64,000 bases of DNA. It comes from Cyclina sinensis (lineage: Eukaryota > Mollusca > Bivalvia > Venerida > Veneridae). Positions 10,980-24,185 of the stretch are shown here, piece by piece (position 1 is the first letter of the stretch; every line of letters begins with the position of its first letter). Under the pieces are notes generated by a model. That model made no database searches. It saw nothing but the letters and a program-made list of their open reading frames with translations, and had not been told where the DNA came from. The DNA is taken from the NCBI GenBank assembly GCA_012932295.1, contig JAAONU010000014.1:20178065-20242064 (forward strand), in the 5' to 3' direction. Made by a program: the position numbers and the translations under genes.

Positions 10980-13900
10980 GGTGTTTTGGTCCGGTGTTTG
11001 GTTGAAAATATCAGCAGATGTAGAATAAACACCAGTTTTAAGATTGCTGTATTGGTAATTGTGCTGAAATACTTAAAAAGAAAATTTCTTGTCTACTGAT
11101 TGCTAATATTCATCAGCAGATGTAGTATTCCTACCATATCATGAATGCAGTTTTGACTTTGATGTCAGAAATGCTTCTAATGTTAAATTATACTATCCTT
11201 TTTATTAACATTTGCTTGACACTTCAGGTTTTTTTTCATGTAACGGGTTCAAATGATTTGCAAGATGTTCTAATCCTATGATTGCTTACATTCATCAGCA
11301 GATGTAGTATATGCACCAGTTGAAGATTGCATTGTCGCCTTAGATTTATTGCTTGAATTGAAGATTTGCATGATGTTCTGGGCCAGTCATTGCCAAATAC
11401 ATATGTACCAGATGAAGATTGTAGTTTTGGCTGTATTGGAAGAAATGTTGTTCCTGTAAAAGGTAAATACGATTTCTCTTTTCTATTTGTTTGTTTTCCA
11501 ATACAAAAATCTTTTTAAATGCTTGAAAATGGATTCTATCTGTTTCTAAATGTTCAATTTCAACTGCAATCCTTTCACGTTTAACCTGGAAGTTGTTTAA
11601 ATATCTGTGCAAGGAAATCGTATAAACATATCTCTGTATTATTGTGAGCTGTTGCTTTTCTCTTCAGGTTTCTGCAGAACAAACGATGGAATGAAGATTT
11701 GTATGTGTTTTGGTTGTGTTGTTGCTGTGTGTCTCTGTTCTAAAGATAATTAATTAACAGTTGCTTCTCATGTTAGGTAATTGTATATTACTTGGTTCAA
11801 ATTTGCATGATTTTCTGGTCCAGTGTTTGCTTACATTCATCAGCAGATGTGGTCTGTGCACCAGTAGAAGATTGCATTGTTGCCAAAGATAAATTGTTTG
11901 AAATGAAGAGTTGTATGATGTTGCGATATGAAAATTGCAGTTTCTGGCTATGTTTGCAGAAAGGCTGTTCCTGTAAGAGTATAATTTGTTTTCTCTTTTC
12001 TACTTGTTTGTCTAACAGTGGAAATGACTCTCTTTGTAGTGCATGATAATGTTTTTTTATTGTCTTGTTATGTTCAGTTCTAATTGCAACGTTTCACTCT
12101 ACTTAAAAGGGCATGTTTGCTCTTCTTTAACTGAAGGTTATTTTATTATGTTTGCAAGTAACTTAATTTTGATGTTTTGTATACTATTGTGTTTTTGTTA
12201 ACATCTGCTTTTTATTTTTAGTTTGTGAATGTTATTTGTTCAAATGAAGATGTTCTTTTCGTGTTTGCTTACATTCATCCGCAGAAGAAGCCAGTGCACT
12301 ATTTGGAAGATATCGTTTTGCCTAAGATGAAGTTTTGTATGAAACGAAGATTTTCATAATTTTCTGGGCCGGAAATTGCTGAATGCATCAGCAGAGGCAG
12401 TATGTACACTAGATGAAGATAACAGTTTTGGCAATGTTGGCAGAAATGCTGTTCTTGTAAGAAGTAAATTGGTTTTCTTTCTGTACTGGTTTGCTTCCCT
12501 GCCACATATAATCAATTTTAATGCAAGAAAATGGTTTCTACTTGTTTTGTTATGTTCGATTTTGAGAGCAATCTTTCACTGTAGTAAGAAGGGCATGTAT
12601 GCTACGTATTTTGTATCCGAATGTTCTTTAAATATTAGTGAATTAAATGATATAGATACATGTCTGTATTATTGTTTTTCAGTTGCTTTTTTCAGGGTTT
12701 CTTTTTCCCAGAAAACTCTGGTTCAAATTTCAGATTTGCAGGGTTTTTTTTGGTGGAGGGAATTCTGTGTATCACGGCTCTGAAGCTAAAACAGTAACTT
12801 TCTTCTAAAGGTAATAAAAGCTTTTTTTAATAACAGTTGTTTTTCATTAGAGGGTTTCGCTTGTTACTGGTTCATTTGAAGATTTGCTAGACGTTCTAGT
12901 CGAGTGTTTGCTCGAACTCATCAGCAGATGTAGTATTTGCTCCAGTTGAAGATTGCATTGTTGCCGAAGATGTTTTACTTAAAAAAGAAAAGTTGCATGG
13001 TGTTCTGGGCCAGTGATTGCAGAATGCATCTGCAGATGTAGTATTTGTACCAGCTAAAGATTGCATTGTCGATTAAGATGTATTGCTTGAAATGAAGGTT
13101 TGCATGATGTTCTTGGCCGGTGATTGCTGAATGCATCGGCAGATGTAGTATATGTTCCAGATGAAGATTGTAGTTTTGGCTGTGTTGGAAGAAATGCTGT
13201 TCCTGTAAAAGGCTAATATTTTGTTTTCTTTTCTATGTGTTTGTTTCCCAATACAAAAATATTTTTAAATGCTTGGACATAGTTTCTACCTGTTTTAAAA
13301 TGTTCAATTTCAACAGCAATCCATTTACCTTTAACCTGGAAGTTCTTTAAATATCTGTGCAAGTAAATAATGTAAACATATCTCTGTATTATTGTAGGCT
13401 ATTGCTTTTCTCTTCAGATACTGCAGAACAAACGATGGAATGAAGATTTGTAGGTGTTTTGGCTGTGTTGTTGCTGTGTATATCAGTTCTAAAGATAATT
13501 AATTGTTCTGCTTTTAAAGTTTTTATAAACTATTTTGTTGTTGTTAACAATTGATTGTTATGTTAGGTAATTGTATATTACTTGGTTCAAATTTGCATTA
13601 TGTTCTGGTCCAGTGTTTCCTTACATTCATCAGCAGATGTGGTATATGCACCAGTTGATGATTGCATTGTTGCCGAAGATTTATTGTTTGAAATGAAGAG
13701 TTGCATGATGTTTGCATAATACATCATCAGATGAAGTTTATGCCCGATATGAAAATTGCAAGTTTTGGCTATGTTAGCAGAAATGCTGTCATTTAAGAGT
13801 TGAAATGGTTTTCTCTTTTCTACTTGTTTGTCTACCAGTGAAAATGACTCTTTTTTATTGTCTTGTTATGTGCAGTTCCAATTGCAACCTTTCACTCTAC

Positions 13901-14960
13901 TTTGAAGGGCCTTTTTGCTCTTCTTTATTGAAGGTTCTTTAATCATTTTTGCAAGTAAAATGTTGCTAGTTGAACTATAGAATGGCAATATATTCTAAGG
14001 CAGTGTTTGCTTAAAATCGTTAGCGGATGTTGCATGAGAACTAGCTGAAAGATGCATTTTGGTTATGGTGGTAAAATGCTGTTCCCATTAGTAGTGAGTT
14101 CGTTTTATTCTTTTTCTATTTAATATTGTTTCCGTAACTAATAAGTGTGTTTATATTAAACGTATTTTCCTTTCTTCTTATGTTGCATTATACTGCTTGA
14201 ATTGAAGATTTGCAAGATGTTTTGGTCCAGTGATTGCTGTATATCTCCATCCATAAAGTAAAAAATGACCTTCCTTCTATTATTTATGGAGTATTGGTCA
14301 TGTCTTGTTTTCTTCTTCTCCTGGAACGTTTTGAAGTTTTGATCTTTTTTTGCTGTTCATCTGCATGGATTATATCAGTTCAAAAGATAATTCAAACTTG
14401 CTTTTCTTGTGTCAAGTTTTTAGAAATAATATTTTGTAGTTGTTAGGAGACTTATTTATTTCTGTTTTGCCACCATTTCTTAAATGTTTGTGTAAACAGA
14501 ACATGCTTTTAATGGTTGATTACTTTAGAAAGAGACCTTCATACAAAGTTACTTTTTGCATTTGTTTTCAGCTTGTAAGTATAGCAGTTAGAATAGACAT
14601 TAACTTTCAGGCTGTTAGTGAGTTTCATTGAATTTGCTTTGGATGAAAAAAGGATTTTAACGGTCAGTTTCATTATTTTTGGTGGTAGTCTGAAATTACT
14701 GTTTGTTGTAGATTGTTTTACTAAAGTTAAAGTAGCTGTATTTTGCTTTTGTGGTTGAACAGGAATGTCAGTGTTGAAGTAACAGTTTGAATTATTGTCT
14801 GCTGTAAAATTTAAAAAAGGAAACTTGTTTTTATGTATAAAGACAGCCAATAAAATATCATTACACCTTTTCTTTTCAGGTTTTTGCCTTATTGCAGTAT
14901 GCTCTTGTCTGATGATTGAATAAATTCATCAGCAAGGCAGTATGTGCCAGATGAAGATGA
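10980..14960 (+). repeat. array of ~110 bp exonic cassettes, first cluster
   Basis: The core CATCAGCAGATGTAGTATAT and variants recur near 11008, 11108, 11294, 11836, 12271, 12385, 12914, 13024, 13130, 13628, 13720, 14000 and 14921. Each is usually preceded by 'gatgttctggtccagtg' and followed by 'gcaccagttgaagattgc'. Two endings alternate: 'attgttgcctaagatgtatt', which leads into another cassette, or 'ggcagaaatgctgttcctgt' followed by a donor. Reading frames are broken at different places in different copies, so conservation is of the nucleotide block rather than of a peptide. Confidence 0.65.
11228..11462 (+). ncRNA. lncRNA exon with two tandem cassettes
   Basis: Acceptor gacacttcag before 11228 and donor GTAAAAG|gtaaat after 11462, 235 bp. 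Two head-to-tail cassettes are visible. The first contains 'cattcatcagcagatgtag', 'atgcaccagttgaagattgc' and 'attgtcgcc'. The second contains 'tttgcatgatgttctgggcc', 'accagatgaagattgtag' and 'ttggctgtattgg', ending in the donor context TTCCTGTAAAAG. It is the cleanest example of the cassette-exon layout. Confidence 0.5.
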
Positions 14961-15416
14961 AAGAGTAATTTCTTTTTTAAAGTAAGTTCAAGTTTTACTT
15001 TTTTGGTTGTAAGTCACTTAAATCTAGAACAAGTTCTAATCTCTGGGGAAAGTTTTGCCTGTTTTTTTATATACAGTTTCTAATATTTATTTAAATGTAT
15101 TGCAATTCTTGATTCTGAAATAGTGACATACTTGTTTCCTTGAATTCCTTGTTTTTATTCTTAGATATTTAATGGCCACTTTGAAAGTCCATTCTTCTAC
15201 TTACCTTCTTGTACTAACCTTATTACTCAGAAGTGTCTACTACATAAGAACCATAACTCTCCTTTAACTAATTTTAGAGTTTTCAGTTGATATCTGTCTA
15301 GACCATAAAAGACAGTTTCGAACCTATGTATTGATATATCTTGTAAAGGAATGCAGTGTAGTAAACAAATTCCCTTTAATTTTCTTATTTTTTACACAAA
15401 GTATCACTAATTGCAG

Positions 15417-15499
15417 GAGCCAGTATTGTCAGGTTAACTATGGATAAACCTTGCAGTTTCGGTTTGTTGAATATGTAGAACTATCTTGAATAAAACTTG
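15417..15499 (+). ncRNA. lncRNA exon, copy A of the 82-83 bp exon
   Basis: Acceptor taattgcag and donor CTTG|gtaagt. It starts GAGCCAGTATTGTCAGG. The paralogue in copy B (21915-21997) has the same splice sites with about a dozen substitutions. Stops (TAG, TGA) occur in all useful frames. Confidence 0.5.
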
Positions 15500-16530
15500 G
15501 TAAGTTAAATTACATTGTTTCCTATTTCTAGTGCTGTGCTGTAGGATGAATGGTTCATATTTTTTGTTTTTTCTGTTAAACAGATATAAAAGAAATGTAT
15601 TAAGTACTGTTTGTAATACCCTACTTCTGAAGTTGTCTACTCGTCAGCTGTGATTGTACGGTTTCATTTGGATGACTTCTTGTTTTATTTTTTTTGTAAG
15701 TAAGAACCTGATTTGTCACCTTCAAATGGCTTTCACCTCACTTTTCTCACTTGTTTTCACTTGTGGCACTTTTGTTTGCCTAATCTTCCTGCATGCAAGG
15801 TTTTGCCAGATGAAAATGTTCCAGTCAGATACTTCGAAGTAAATCTGGTAAATTATTTTTATATCAGTTTAGAGTAGGCTTAAGGTAGTCATACGAAACA
15901 GAAATCAGTGCAAACACAATGATTGTTAGATTAACTTATCAAATAAGACTTACTGAAAAATTATTTTCAGTCGTAATTTTCGATTGAATGTTGTTTTTTT
16001 TTAAATCTGATTCAGGCCAATTGCTTGTAATTTTTACTGTTTATATTTTTTCCTCGAGCCGCCCTGAGTATATCAGAGGTTAGAGGAAGAAAAATGATAC
16101 GGAATATGGAATGCAAACTCATGAAACAAGGTTGTTATACAATGTGATTTTTATATTTTCCAGTAGTAACTATGAACATTTTTAAAGTTAAAGTAAGATA
16201 AAATACGGCAAAATGTGATTTGCAATAAACAATTCAAACCCATAGAATAAGGTTTGTGAAATAAGAGACAATGTACATATATATAATAATACTAGGTCAT
16301 GTAAATACCTTTAATTAGAAAATAACAAATATCAGAACAGGTGAGTCTTGCTTTCAGATTAGATCATTATTGAAATAAATATTTTTGTCATTGTAGTGGT
16401 TATTGTTAACATCTTGTTAAATCCTATTTTCATTTAAGTCTATTGCATCTCCATACTTAGTGAAACGGCATAGAACGCATTGCCTCTCTTTGTTCTGTAG
16501 GTTAAATAATATACTGTCTTCATTTTTCAG

Positions 16531-16727
16531 GGTTAGTTACATGCCCCAATCTCAGATTGAGACAGAAGATTCCAGTGCAAATGTCATCACAAAATGTGCG
16601 ATAATGAATGACTTGTTGGGCAACGGGATTGGTAGATATGAGCTGATGTGTGTGAGTGGAGAGAAAATGAGTGTACCAACAGCGTCTAATGGCACCTTAA
16701 ATCACTTGTGTGGCATCATTCTTCAAG
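16531..16727 (+). ncRNA. highly conserved 197 bp exon, copy A (possibly coding)
   Basis: Acceptor catttttcag before 16531 and donor CAAG|gtatgt after 16727. One frame is open throughout and reads VSYMPQSQIETEDSS, then a middle part with NDLLGNGIG, then GEKMSVPTASNGTLNHL. I do not recognise this peptide. The flanking exons cannot be joined in frame with any confidence. Against copy B (23096-23285) I count about three silent and at least seven replacement differences plus a small length change at the 3' end. This argues against strong selection on a protein even though the nucleotide block is unusually conserved. It could be a remnant of a protein exon retained in RNA. Confidence 0.5.
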
Positions 16728-17569
16728 GTATGTATGAGTGATAGAGTCAGAGAATTGATGCTATTTTTATGAAAGTTTTCCTTTTATGCATATTTAAGGA
16801 TTCTAAGTTAAACACCTGCGTCATTGTCCATTGATTGAGACATTATTTAATGCCGACAAGAATTTTAGAGCTTTTTATAAATTTTACATGGGGAATAGAG
16901 ATTGGCTCTTTTACTTATTATGTGGTTGTTGGCTGTTCTTGGTAAACTGACAGAAATGGAGAAAGCACTAACTGAATTTGTTAGATGCATAAGCAACTTT
17001 TTAATGACATTCTGTATTATCAGTTAAGTGTTCATATTCCTCCCTGTTTTTATTGATGTGTGTTAATTGATTTTCTGCTTCGAGCAGCAGCTTGGTGAAA
17101 GAAGACCACACGTAGAAGATCAATTTCAATATGTACAACAATAGCACAATTTACGCTGGAGAAGAAATATGGTTGGACCTTATAACAAGTTACCTGTATC
17201 TTAATAAATGAATAATGATAAGGCTTTGTTAACTTAAAACAGTTTCATTGGAATCTACATGTGTTTGATGTCACTATTTTCTGTCAGTGCTAAAACCTCA
17301 GGTCTGATGTAACTAAATAGCATTTTGATGTTATACAAGAATTTCTGTCATTTTGTTCGATGACCACATCTGGTTGAATATTGTAGATCATGAAAGTGGA
17401 GGCTTCATTGGCAAAAATCTGTATAAGAATATCAGTCAGTCTCTGTAGAAATGTAGTTAACAAAATGGGCCAAGACAGAAACCTTATAAAGCAAGCTTAT
17501 GAAAAAAACTTTGGAAGTAAAAGTAGAACTAGACATAGCTAGATACATGTATTTGTTTCCTGTTTTCAG

Positions 17570-17689
17570 GCATCAAGGCTATTAGAAGCACTGAGAAATG
17601 TCTTTCAGATTGGTGAATTTAAACTGTCGATCAGAGCCTGAGTTGTTGTCCACCAGTGAGATTGTTTGAAACTAGTCAACAATTTTAAG
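17570..17689 (+). ncRNA. lncRNA exon, copy A (120 bp)
   Basis: Acceptor ctgttttcag, start GCATCAAGGCTATTAGA, donor TTTTAAG|gtaaaa. The paralogue at 24065-24185 keeps both splice sites. Stops occur in the frames that would continue from the preceding exon. Confidence 0.45.
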
Positions 17690-20600
17690 GTAAAAGTGAA
17701 TTTCTATAACCTAGCTTTTATGGCAGTGTGGCAGTGTTTACTTTGTGATCTAAGGTACCCTAGTTCAAATCAAGCTCAAGGCAAAGGGATTTTTTTCAGG
17801 ATATATATCCTTCTGAAAATGGCTTGGTTCAGGGGAGGCAACTTAAACTGAAGTGACTGCCTTCTATAATTATAATATACATGTTTGTGTAATGTATGCT
17901 GCATGAACATTACTGTTACTAAAATTAAGGATACATATTGAATCTTCTGATCTTTGATTTATAATGTTCTGAATAAATGTTTTCATTTCTAAAACAAATC
18001 CAAAGTCTTAATAGCAACAGTTTTATTTAAAATGCAGGCGAATCATTTCTTATGTTGTTCAGTATTTTTAGTGAGGGCTAGTTGTTCAGGCTGAGTGACG
18101 AATGAGTAGCAGGGGAGTGTGTGAAACACTAGTCTTTAGACTGGTTGCTGGAATTTAGTTTGTCAGTTAAGCTAAAGAAGCTGTATTCTTTATCTGGAAG
18201 TCACATGGAATAATGCGGCTTCTTCACCTTCGTAAACTTTTTTTAGCTGTGAACAAGAGGCACATTTGCTGCTTTAGCGGAATATTGTAGCTGTAGACAA
18301 ATATTTCTCGTGCTTAAAAGAGACAGTTATTGTACTAGTAAAACAGTGTTTAGTATTGTATATATCCTGTTATTATAAATGCTTTCATTGCTTGTTAGAT
18401 TTGGTAATCGTTTTAGCTTTCATAAGTGTTTATTCAAAATAACCTCCATTTGATGTTGTCAGAATGAACACGAATTCTTTCAGATTAAGTGGAAATTTTG
18501 GTCATATTGATTTAATCTTTATATTTGTAGTTAGATAAAAACTGAAATGTTTTATAGAACATTTTATTAGTTTTTTTTTCAGTATGTTCTAAGGTATTTC
18601 ATTACATACTTGAACTCTCCCTATTTTGTTATATTCTTAACCAGAAGGCAGCATTCACAAACGTTTGTAATTGTACAGTTATTTTAGATTCCTTAAAATG
18701 TTTAAATTGAAGGAGTTATTGCAAGTATTAAAGCTCTATTTTGTCATCGTATTACTAAAAACAGTTTTCATAAAATACTTATCCTTAGAGAAAATATTTG
18801 TGCCTTAACAAATAATTTTCTTCTTTCAGGTTCAGAAAGACCAGTCATCAAAGTTTTAGGTATAAAATGGCATCAAGAAGAATCGTGATAATTGTGGTAA
18901 AAAACGAGTAACAAAGTCATCCGTCCTCCTCACCCACATCCCTGTCCTATCTTTATCGATGGAGAAAAAAATGTAAAGAATATTAAGAAGTCTTGTGGAC
19001 CAGTGTTATTTTAGGAGCCTAGTCTACCAGTCTTGCAGGATTCAAATCTGGAAGTTCTTTAAATGTCTGTGCAAGTAAATCATGTAAACATATCTCTGTA
19101 TTATTGTAAGCTATTGCTTTCCTATTGCATATTTTGTATCATCATTAGCTATTGCTTTTCTCTTCAGGTTTCTGCAGAACACTTGGTTCAAAATTGCATG
19201 ATGTTCTGGTCCAGTGTTTGCTTACATTCATCAGCAGATGTGGTATATGCACCAGTTGAAGATTGCATTGTTGCCGAAGATAAATTGTTTGAAATGAAGA
19301 GTTGCATGATGTTTGCATAATACATCATCAGATGAAGTTTATGCTCGCTATTAAAAATGGCAGTTTTTGGCTATGTTAGCAGACATGTGGTTCCTGTAAG
19401 AGTTTAACTGGTTTTCTCTTTTCTACTTGCTTGTCAGCAGATGTAGTATTTGCTCCACCTGAAGATTGCATTGTTGCCTAAGATGTATTACTTGAAAAGT
19501 TGAATGATGTTCTGGGCCAGTGATTGCAGAATGCATCCGCAGATGTAGTAATTGCACCAACTGAAGTTTCATTGTTGCCTAAGATGTATTGCTTGAAATG
19601 CAGAGTTCCATGATGTTATGGGACGGTGATTGCTGAATGCATCGGCAGATGTAGTATATGCTCCAGACTGAGATTGCAGTTTTGGTTGTGTTGGCAGAAA
19701 TGCTGTTCCCGTAAAAGGTGAATAAAGTTTCCTTTTTTCTGTTTGTCTATTTCCCATTAGAAATTTCTTTTGTTTAATGTTTGAAAATGGTTACTACTTG
19801 TTTTGAAATGTTCAATGTACGACTGCAATCCTTTCACTTTTATCTTGAAAGTTCTTTAGATATCTGTGCAAGTAAATCACATAAACAGATCTCTGTATTA
19901 TTGTAAGCTATTGCTTTTCTCTTCAGGTTACTGCAGAACATCCGTTGGAATGAAGATTTGCATGAGTTTTGGTTGTGTTGTTGCTGTGTATCTCTGATCT
20001 AAAGATAATTAATTATACTTGCTTTTAAAGTTATTATATATTATTTTGTTGTTATTAACAGTTGCTCGTCATTTTAGGTAATTGTATATAACTTGGTTCA
20101 AATTTGCATGGTGTTCTGGTTCAGTGTTTGCTTACATTCATCAGCAGATGTGGTATATGCACCATTTGAAGATAGCATTGTTGCCGAAGATGTAATGATT
20201 GAAATGAAGAGTTGCATGATATTTGCATAATACATCATCAGATGAGGTTTATGCTCGATATGAAAATTACAGTTTTTGCTATGTTAGCAGAAATGCTGTT
20301 CCTGTAAGAGTTTTATTGGTTTTCTTTTTACTACTTGTTTGTCTTTCAGTGAAAATGACTCTTTTTGTAATGCATGATAATGCTTTTTTATTGTCCTGTT
20401 ATGTTCAGTTCCAATTGCAACCTTTCACTCTGCTTAGAAGGGACTGTTTTCTCTTTTTAAATTGAGGGTTCTTTAATCATTTTTGCAAGCAAAATGTTGC
20501 TAGTTAAATGTAGAATGGCGATATATTCTTTGGCAGTGTTTGCTTAAATAGTCGGCGGATGTTGCACAAGCACCAGTTGAAGATTGCAGTTTTGGTTATG

Positions 20601-21914
20601 GTGGTAGAAATGCTGTTCCCATTAATGGTTAGTTCGTTTTATTCTTTCTCTGCGAAATAGTGTTTCCTTAACTAATAGGTGTTTTTATATTTCCTTTCTT
20701 CTTATTTTGCATTATACTGCTTGAACTGAAGATTTGCAATATGTTTTGGTCCAGTGATTGCTGTATATCTCCCTCCATAAGGTAGAAAATAAGAAGATAA
20801 TTTGAAGTTTTGATCTTTTTTTGCTGTTCATCTGCATGGAGTTCATCTGCATCAGTTCAAAAAGATAATTCAAACTGCTTCTCTTGTGTCTTGTGTTTAG
20901 AAGTAATATTATGTAGCTGTTAGGAGGCTTACTGTATTTCTGCTTTGTCACTATTTCTCAAATATGAGTGTAAACAGAACAGGCTTTTAATGGTTATTTA
21001 CTTTAGAAAGAGACCTTCATACAAAAGTTCTTTTTTTGCATTTTTTTCTCAGAAACGGAAAATTTCAAAGAATAGCAGTTAGAGTAGGCATTAACTTTCA
21101 GGCTGTTAGTCAGTTTGTTAATTTGCATGTGATGAAAAAAAGATTTCATGGTTCAGTTTCATTCTCGTTGATGATAGTCTGAGATTACTGTTTGTTGTAG
21201 ATTATTTTACTATAGTTACAATAGCTATATTTTGCTTTAGAGGTTGAACAGGAATGTCAGTGTGGAAGTAACAGTTTGAATTATTGTCTGCTGTAAAGTT
21301 TAAAAAAAGAAAACTTGTTTTGATGTATAATGACAGCCAATAAAATACCATTACACCTTTTCGTTTCAGGTTTTTGCCTTATTTCAGTATGCACTCATCT
21401 GATGATTGAATAAATTCATCAGGAAGGCAGTGTGTGCCAGATGCAGATGGAAGAGTTGTTTCTCTTTTAAAGTAAGTTCAAGTTTTACTTTTTTGTTTGT
21501 AAGTGACCTAAATCTAGCACTTGTTTTGATGTCTTAGGAAAGTTTTGCCTCCTTTTCTTTTATGCAGTTTCTAATATTTTTTTTATTTAAATGTATTGCA
21601 ATTCTTAATTCTGAAATAGTGACGTACTTGTTTCCTTGAATTCCTTGTTTTTATATGTGATAATAAGTGGCCACTTTGAAAGTCCATTATTCTGTTTACC
21701 TTCTCGTACTAACCTGATTACTCAGATAGGTCTACTGCATAAGAACCATAACTGTCATTTTACTAATTCTAGAGTTTTCATTTGATATCTGTCTAGACAC
21801 TTATTCCACCTTGAAGACAGATTTGAAATTATGTATTGATATACCATGTAAAGAAAAGATGCAGTGCATTCAACAAATTTCATTTTCTTATTTTTTACAC
21901 AAACTCTATTTCAG

Positions 21915-21997
21915 GAGCCAGTACTGTCAGGTTCACTGAGGGAGAACATTACAGTTTCGGTTTGTTAAATATGTATAATTATCTTGAACAAAACTAG
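21915..21997 (+). ncRNA. lncRNA exon, copy B of the 82-83 bp exon
   Basis: Acceptor ctatttcag and donor ACTAG|gtaagt, paralogous to 15417-15499. Both splice sites are conserved despite sequence change between them, which supports real splicing. Confidence 0.5.
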
Positions 21998-23095
21998 GTA
22001 AGTTAAATTACATTGTTTCCTATATTCAGTAATGTAACGTAGCATAAATTGTTCATAATTTTTTTTTTTTTTTCTGTTAAGTAGATATAATAGAAATGTA
22101 TTTATTACTGTTTGTAATACCCTACTTCTGAAGTTGCCTACTCGTCAGCTGTGATTGTACTCTCTTATTTGGATGACTTCTTGTTTTATTTATTTCGTTT
22201 TTCTTTTTGTCAGTAGGAACCTGATTTGTCATTTTCAAATGGCAGGACTTTCAACTCACTCTTTTCACCTGTTTTCAATTGTTGCACTTTTGTTTGCCTA
22301 AGTTTCCTGCATGCACTAAAGTTTTGCCAGATGAAAATGTCAGATACTTTGAAGTAAATCTGGTAAATTCTTTTTGTGTCAGTTCAGTGTAGGATAAAGG
22401 TAGTCAGACAAAACAGATCAGTTAAAACACAATGGTTCTTACATTAACTTCTGAAATAAGTCTAAGTTATAACTTTTTTCAGTCATGTAATTTTTTATTC
22501 GATTGATTTTTAAAAAATTCCGGTTCAGGTCAATTGCTTCTAATTTATACTGTTTATATTTTCCATGAGCCGTCCTGATTATTTTATAGTTTAGACGAAG
22601 AAGGGTTTTTCTGGATATAGAATGCAAACGCATGAAACAAGGTTGGTTTCATAATGTGATTATATAATGTGATTTTTATAATTATATATTGATTATATAA
22701 TGTGACTTTATAATGTGATTTTTATATTTTCCAGCAGCAACTCTGAGCATTTTAAAAGTTAAAGTTAGAAGAAATACGGCAAAATTGTGTTTTGCAATAC
22801 ACAATTCAAACCCATGAAATTATGTTTGTAAAGTAAGAGACAATGTACATAAATATAATAATACTAGGTCATCTAAATATCTTTAATAAGAAACTAACAA
22901 TTAACAGAACAGGTGAGTCTTGCTTTCAAATAAGATCATTATTTTTTTTGTCATGGTTGTGGTTATTGGTAGCATCTTTTTTAAATCCTATTTTCATTTC
23001 AGTCCATGGCATCTCCATACTTAGTGGAAGCGGCATAAAACGTATTGCCTCTCTTTGTTCTTTAGGTTTAATAATAGACTCTCTTCATTTTTCAG

Positions 23096-23285
23096 GGTTA
23101 GTTACATGCCCCAATCTCAGATTGAGACAGAAGATTCCAGTGCAAATGTAATCACAAGATGTGCCATATTGAATGACTTGTTAGACAACGGGATTGGTGG
23201 ATTTTCGCTGATGTGTGTGAGTGGAGAGAATATGAGTGTACCAACAGCGTCTAATGGCACCTTAAATCACTTGTTATTTTTCAAG
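23096..23285 (+). ncRNA. highly conserved exon, copy B (190 bp)
   Basis: Acceptor catttttcag and donor CAAG|gtatgt, paralogous to 16531-16727. It is 7 bp shorter, with a replaced 3' end, so the two copies would leave the exon in different phases. The frame is open; peptide differences include Lys to Arg, Gly to Asp and a three-residue change after GIG. Confidence 0.5.
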
Positions 23286-24064
23286 GTATGTGTGAGTGAC
23301 AGTCGGAGAATGGATGTGGAAGTTGTGCTTCTATGCATATTTAAGGAATTTAAGTTAACCACCTGTGTCCGTGTCTATTGATTGAGACATAATTAAATGC
23401 CGACAAGAATTTTAGAGCTTTTATAGATTTTACATGAGACATGGAGAATGGCTCTTTTACTAATTATATGGTTGTTGGCTGTTCTTGGTAAACTGACAGA
23501 AATGGAGAAATCACCAGCTGAATTTGTTAGCTGCTTAAGCCACTTTTTGATGACATTATCTATTGTATGTGTATTGTTAAAATTCCTTCCTGTTTTTATT
23601 CAGGTGTGTTAATTGATTTTCTGCTTTAAACAGCAGCTTGGTGAAAGAAGACCACACGTAGAAGATCAATTTCAAGATGTACAAAAATGGCACAATTAAT
23701 GTTGGAACAGAAATATGGTTGGACCTTATAAGAAGTTACCATTATGTTAATGAATGAATAATGATGAGCCTTGTGTCCTTTAATCTGTTTTCTAGGAATC
23801 TACATGTATTTGATGTTACCATTTTCAGTCAATGCTAAATCTTCAGGTCTGAGGTAACTTAATAGCATTTTGATGTAATACAAGAATTTCAGTCATTTTG
23901 TTGGATGGCACATCTGGTTGAATATTGTAGATCATGTGTCAGGACTTAAAGCGGAGTAATAAAATGGGCCAAGACTGAAACCTTATAGTACAAGCATATA
24001 CAAAAACATTTTTGAAAGTTAAAGTAGAACTAGACATAGCTAGAAATTTGTTTCCTATTTTTAG

Positions 24065-24185
24065 GCATCATGGCTATTAGAGGCTACTGAGAATTGTCTT
24101 ATAGGTTGGTGAATTTAAATTGTCGGTCAGAGCCTAAGCTGTTGTCGTCCAGTAAATGTGTTTGAAACTAGTCAACCATTTTAAG
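24065..24185 (+). ncRNA. lncRNA exon, copy B (121 bp)
   Basis: Acceptor tatttttag and donor TTTTAAG|gtaaaa, matching 17570-17689 with a one-base length difference, which would break any shared reading frame. Confidence 0.45.

Larger units (their letters stand above)
12500..19050 (+). repeat. tandem duplication, copy A (~6.5 kb)
   Basis: Landmarks repeat in the same order about 6.49-6.63 kb later: 'tttttgccttattgcagt' (14880 and 21370), the 82 bp exon (15417 and 21915), the 197 bp exon (16531 and 23096), the 120 bp exon (17570 and 24065), and 'agaaggcagcattca' (~18645 and ~25270). The boundary is near 19050, where 'gaatattaagaagtcttgtg' and 'taccagtcttg' are followed by the sequence that begins copy B. 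Divergence is uneven: some exon blocks are nearly identical and introns much less so. Confidence 0.8.

Noticed and set aside
11792..12046. Peptide-like open frames in cassettes (for example SSADVVYAPVEDC)
   Set aside because: The frame recurs in several cassettes but is cut by stops and indels at different places, and no in-phase joining of exons was possible.
7528..14850. Box C/D snoRNAs in the introns or cassettes of the plus-strand locus
   Set aside because: TGATG and CTGA motifs occur, but not with the spacing, terminal stem or guide region expected of C/D snoRNAs.
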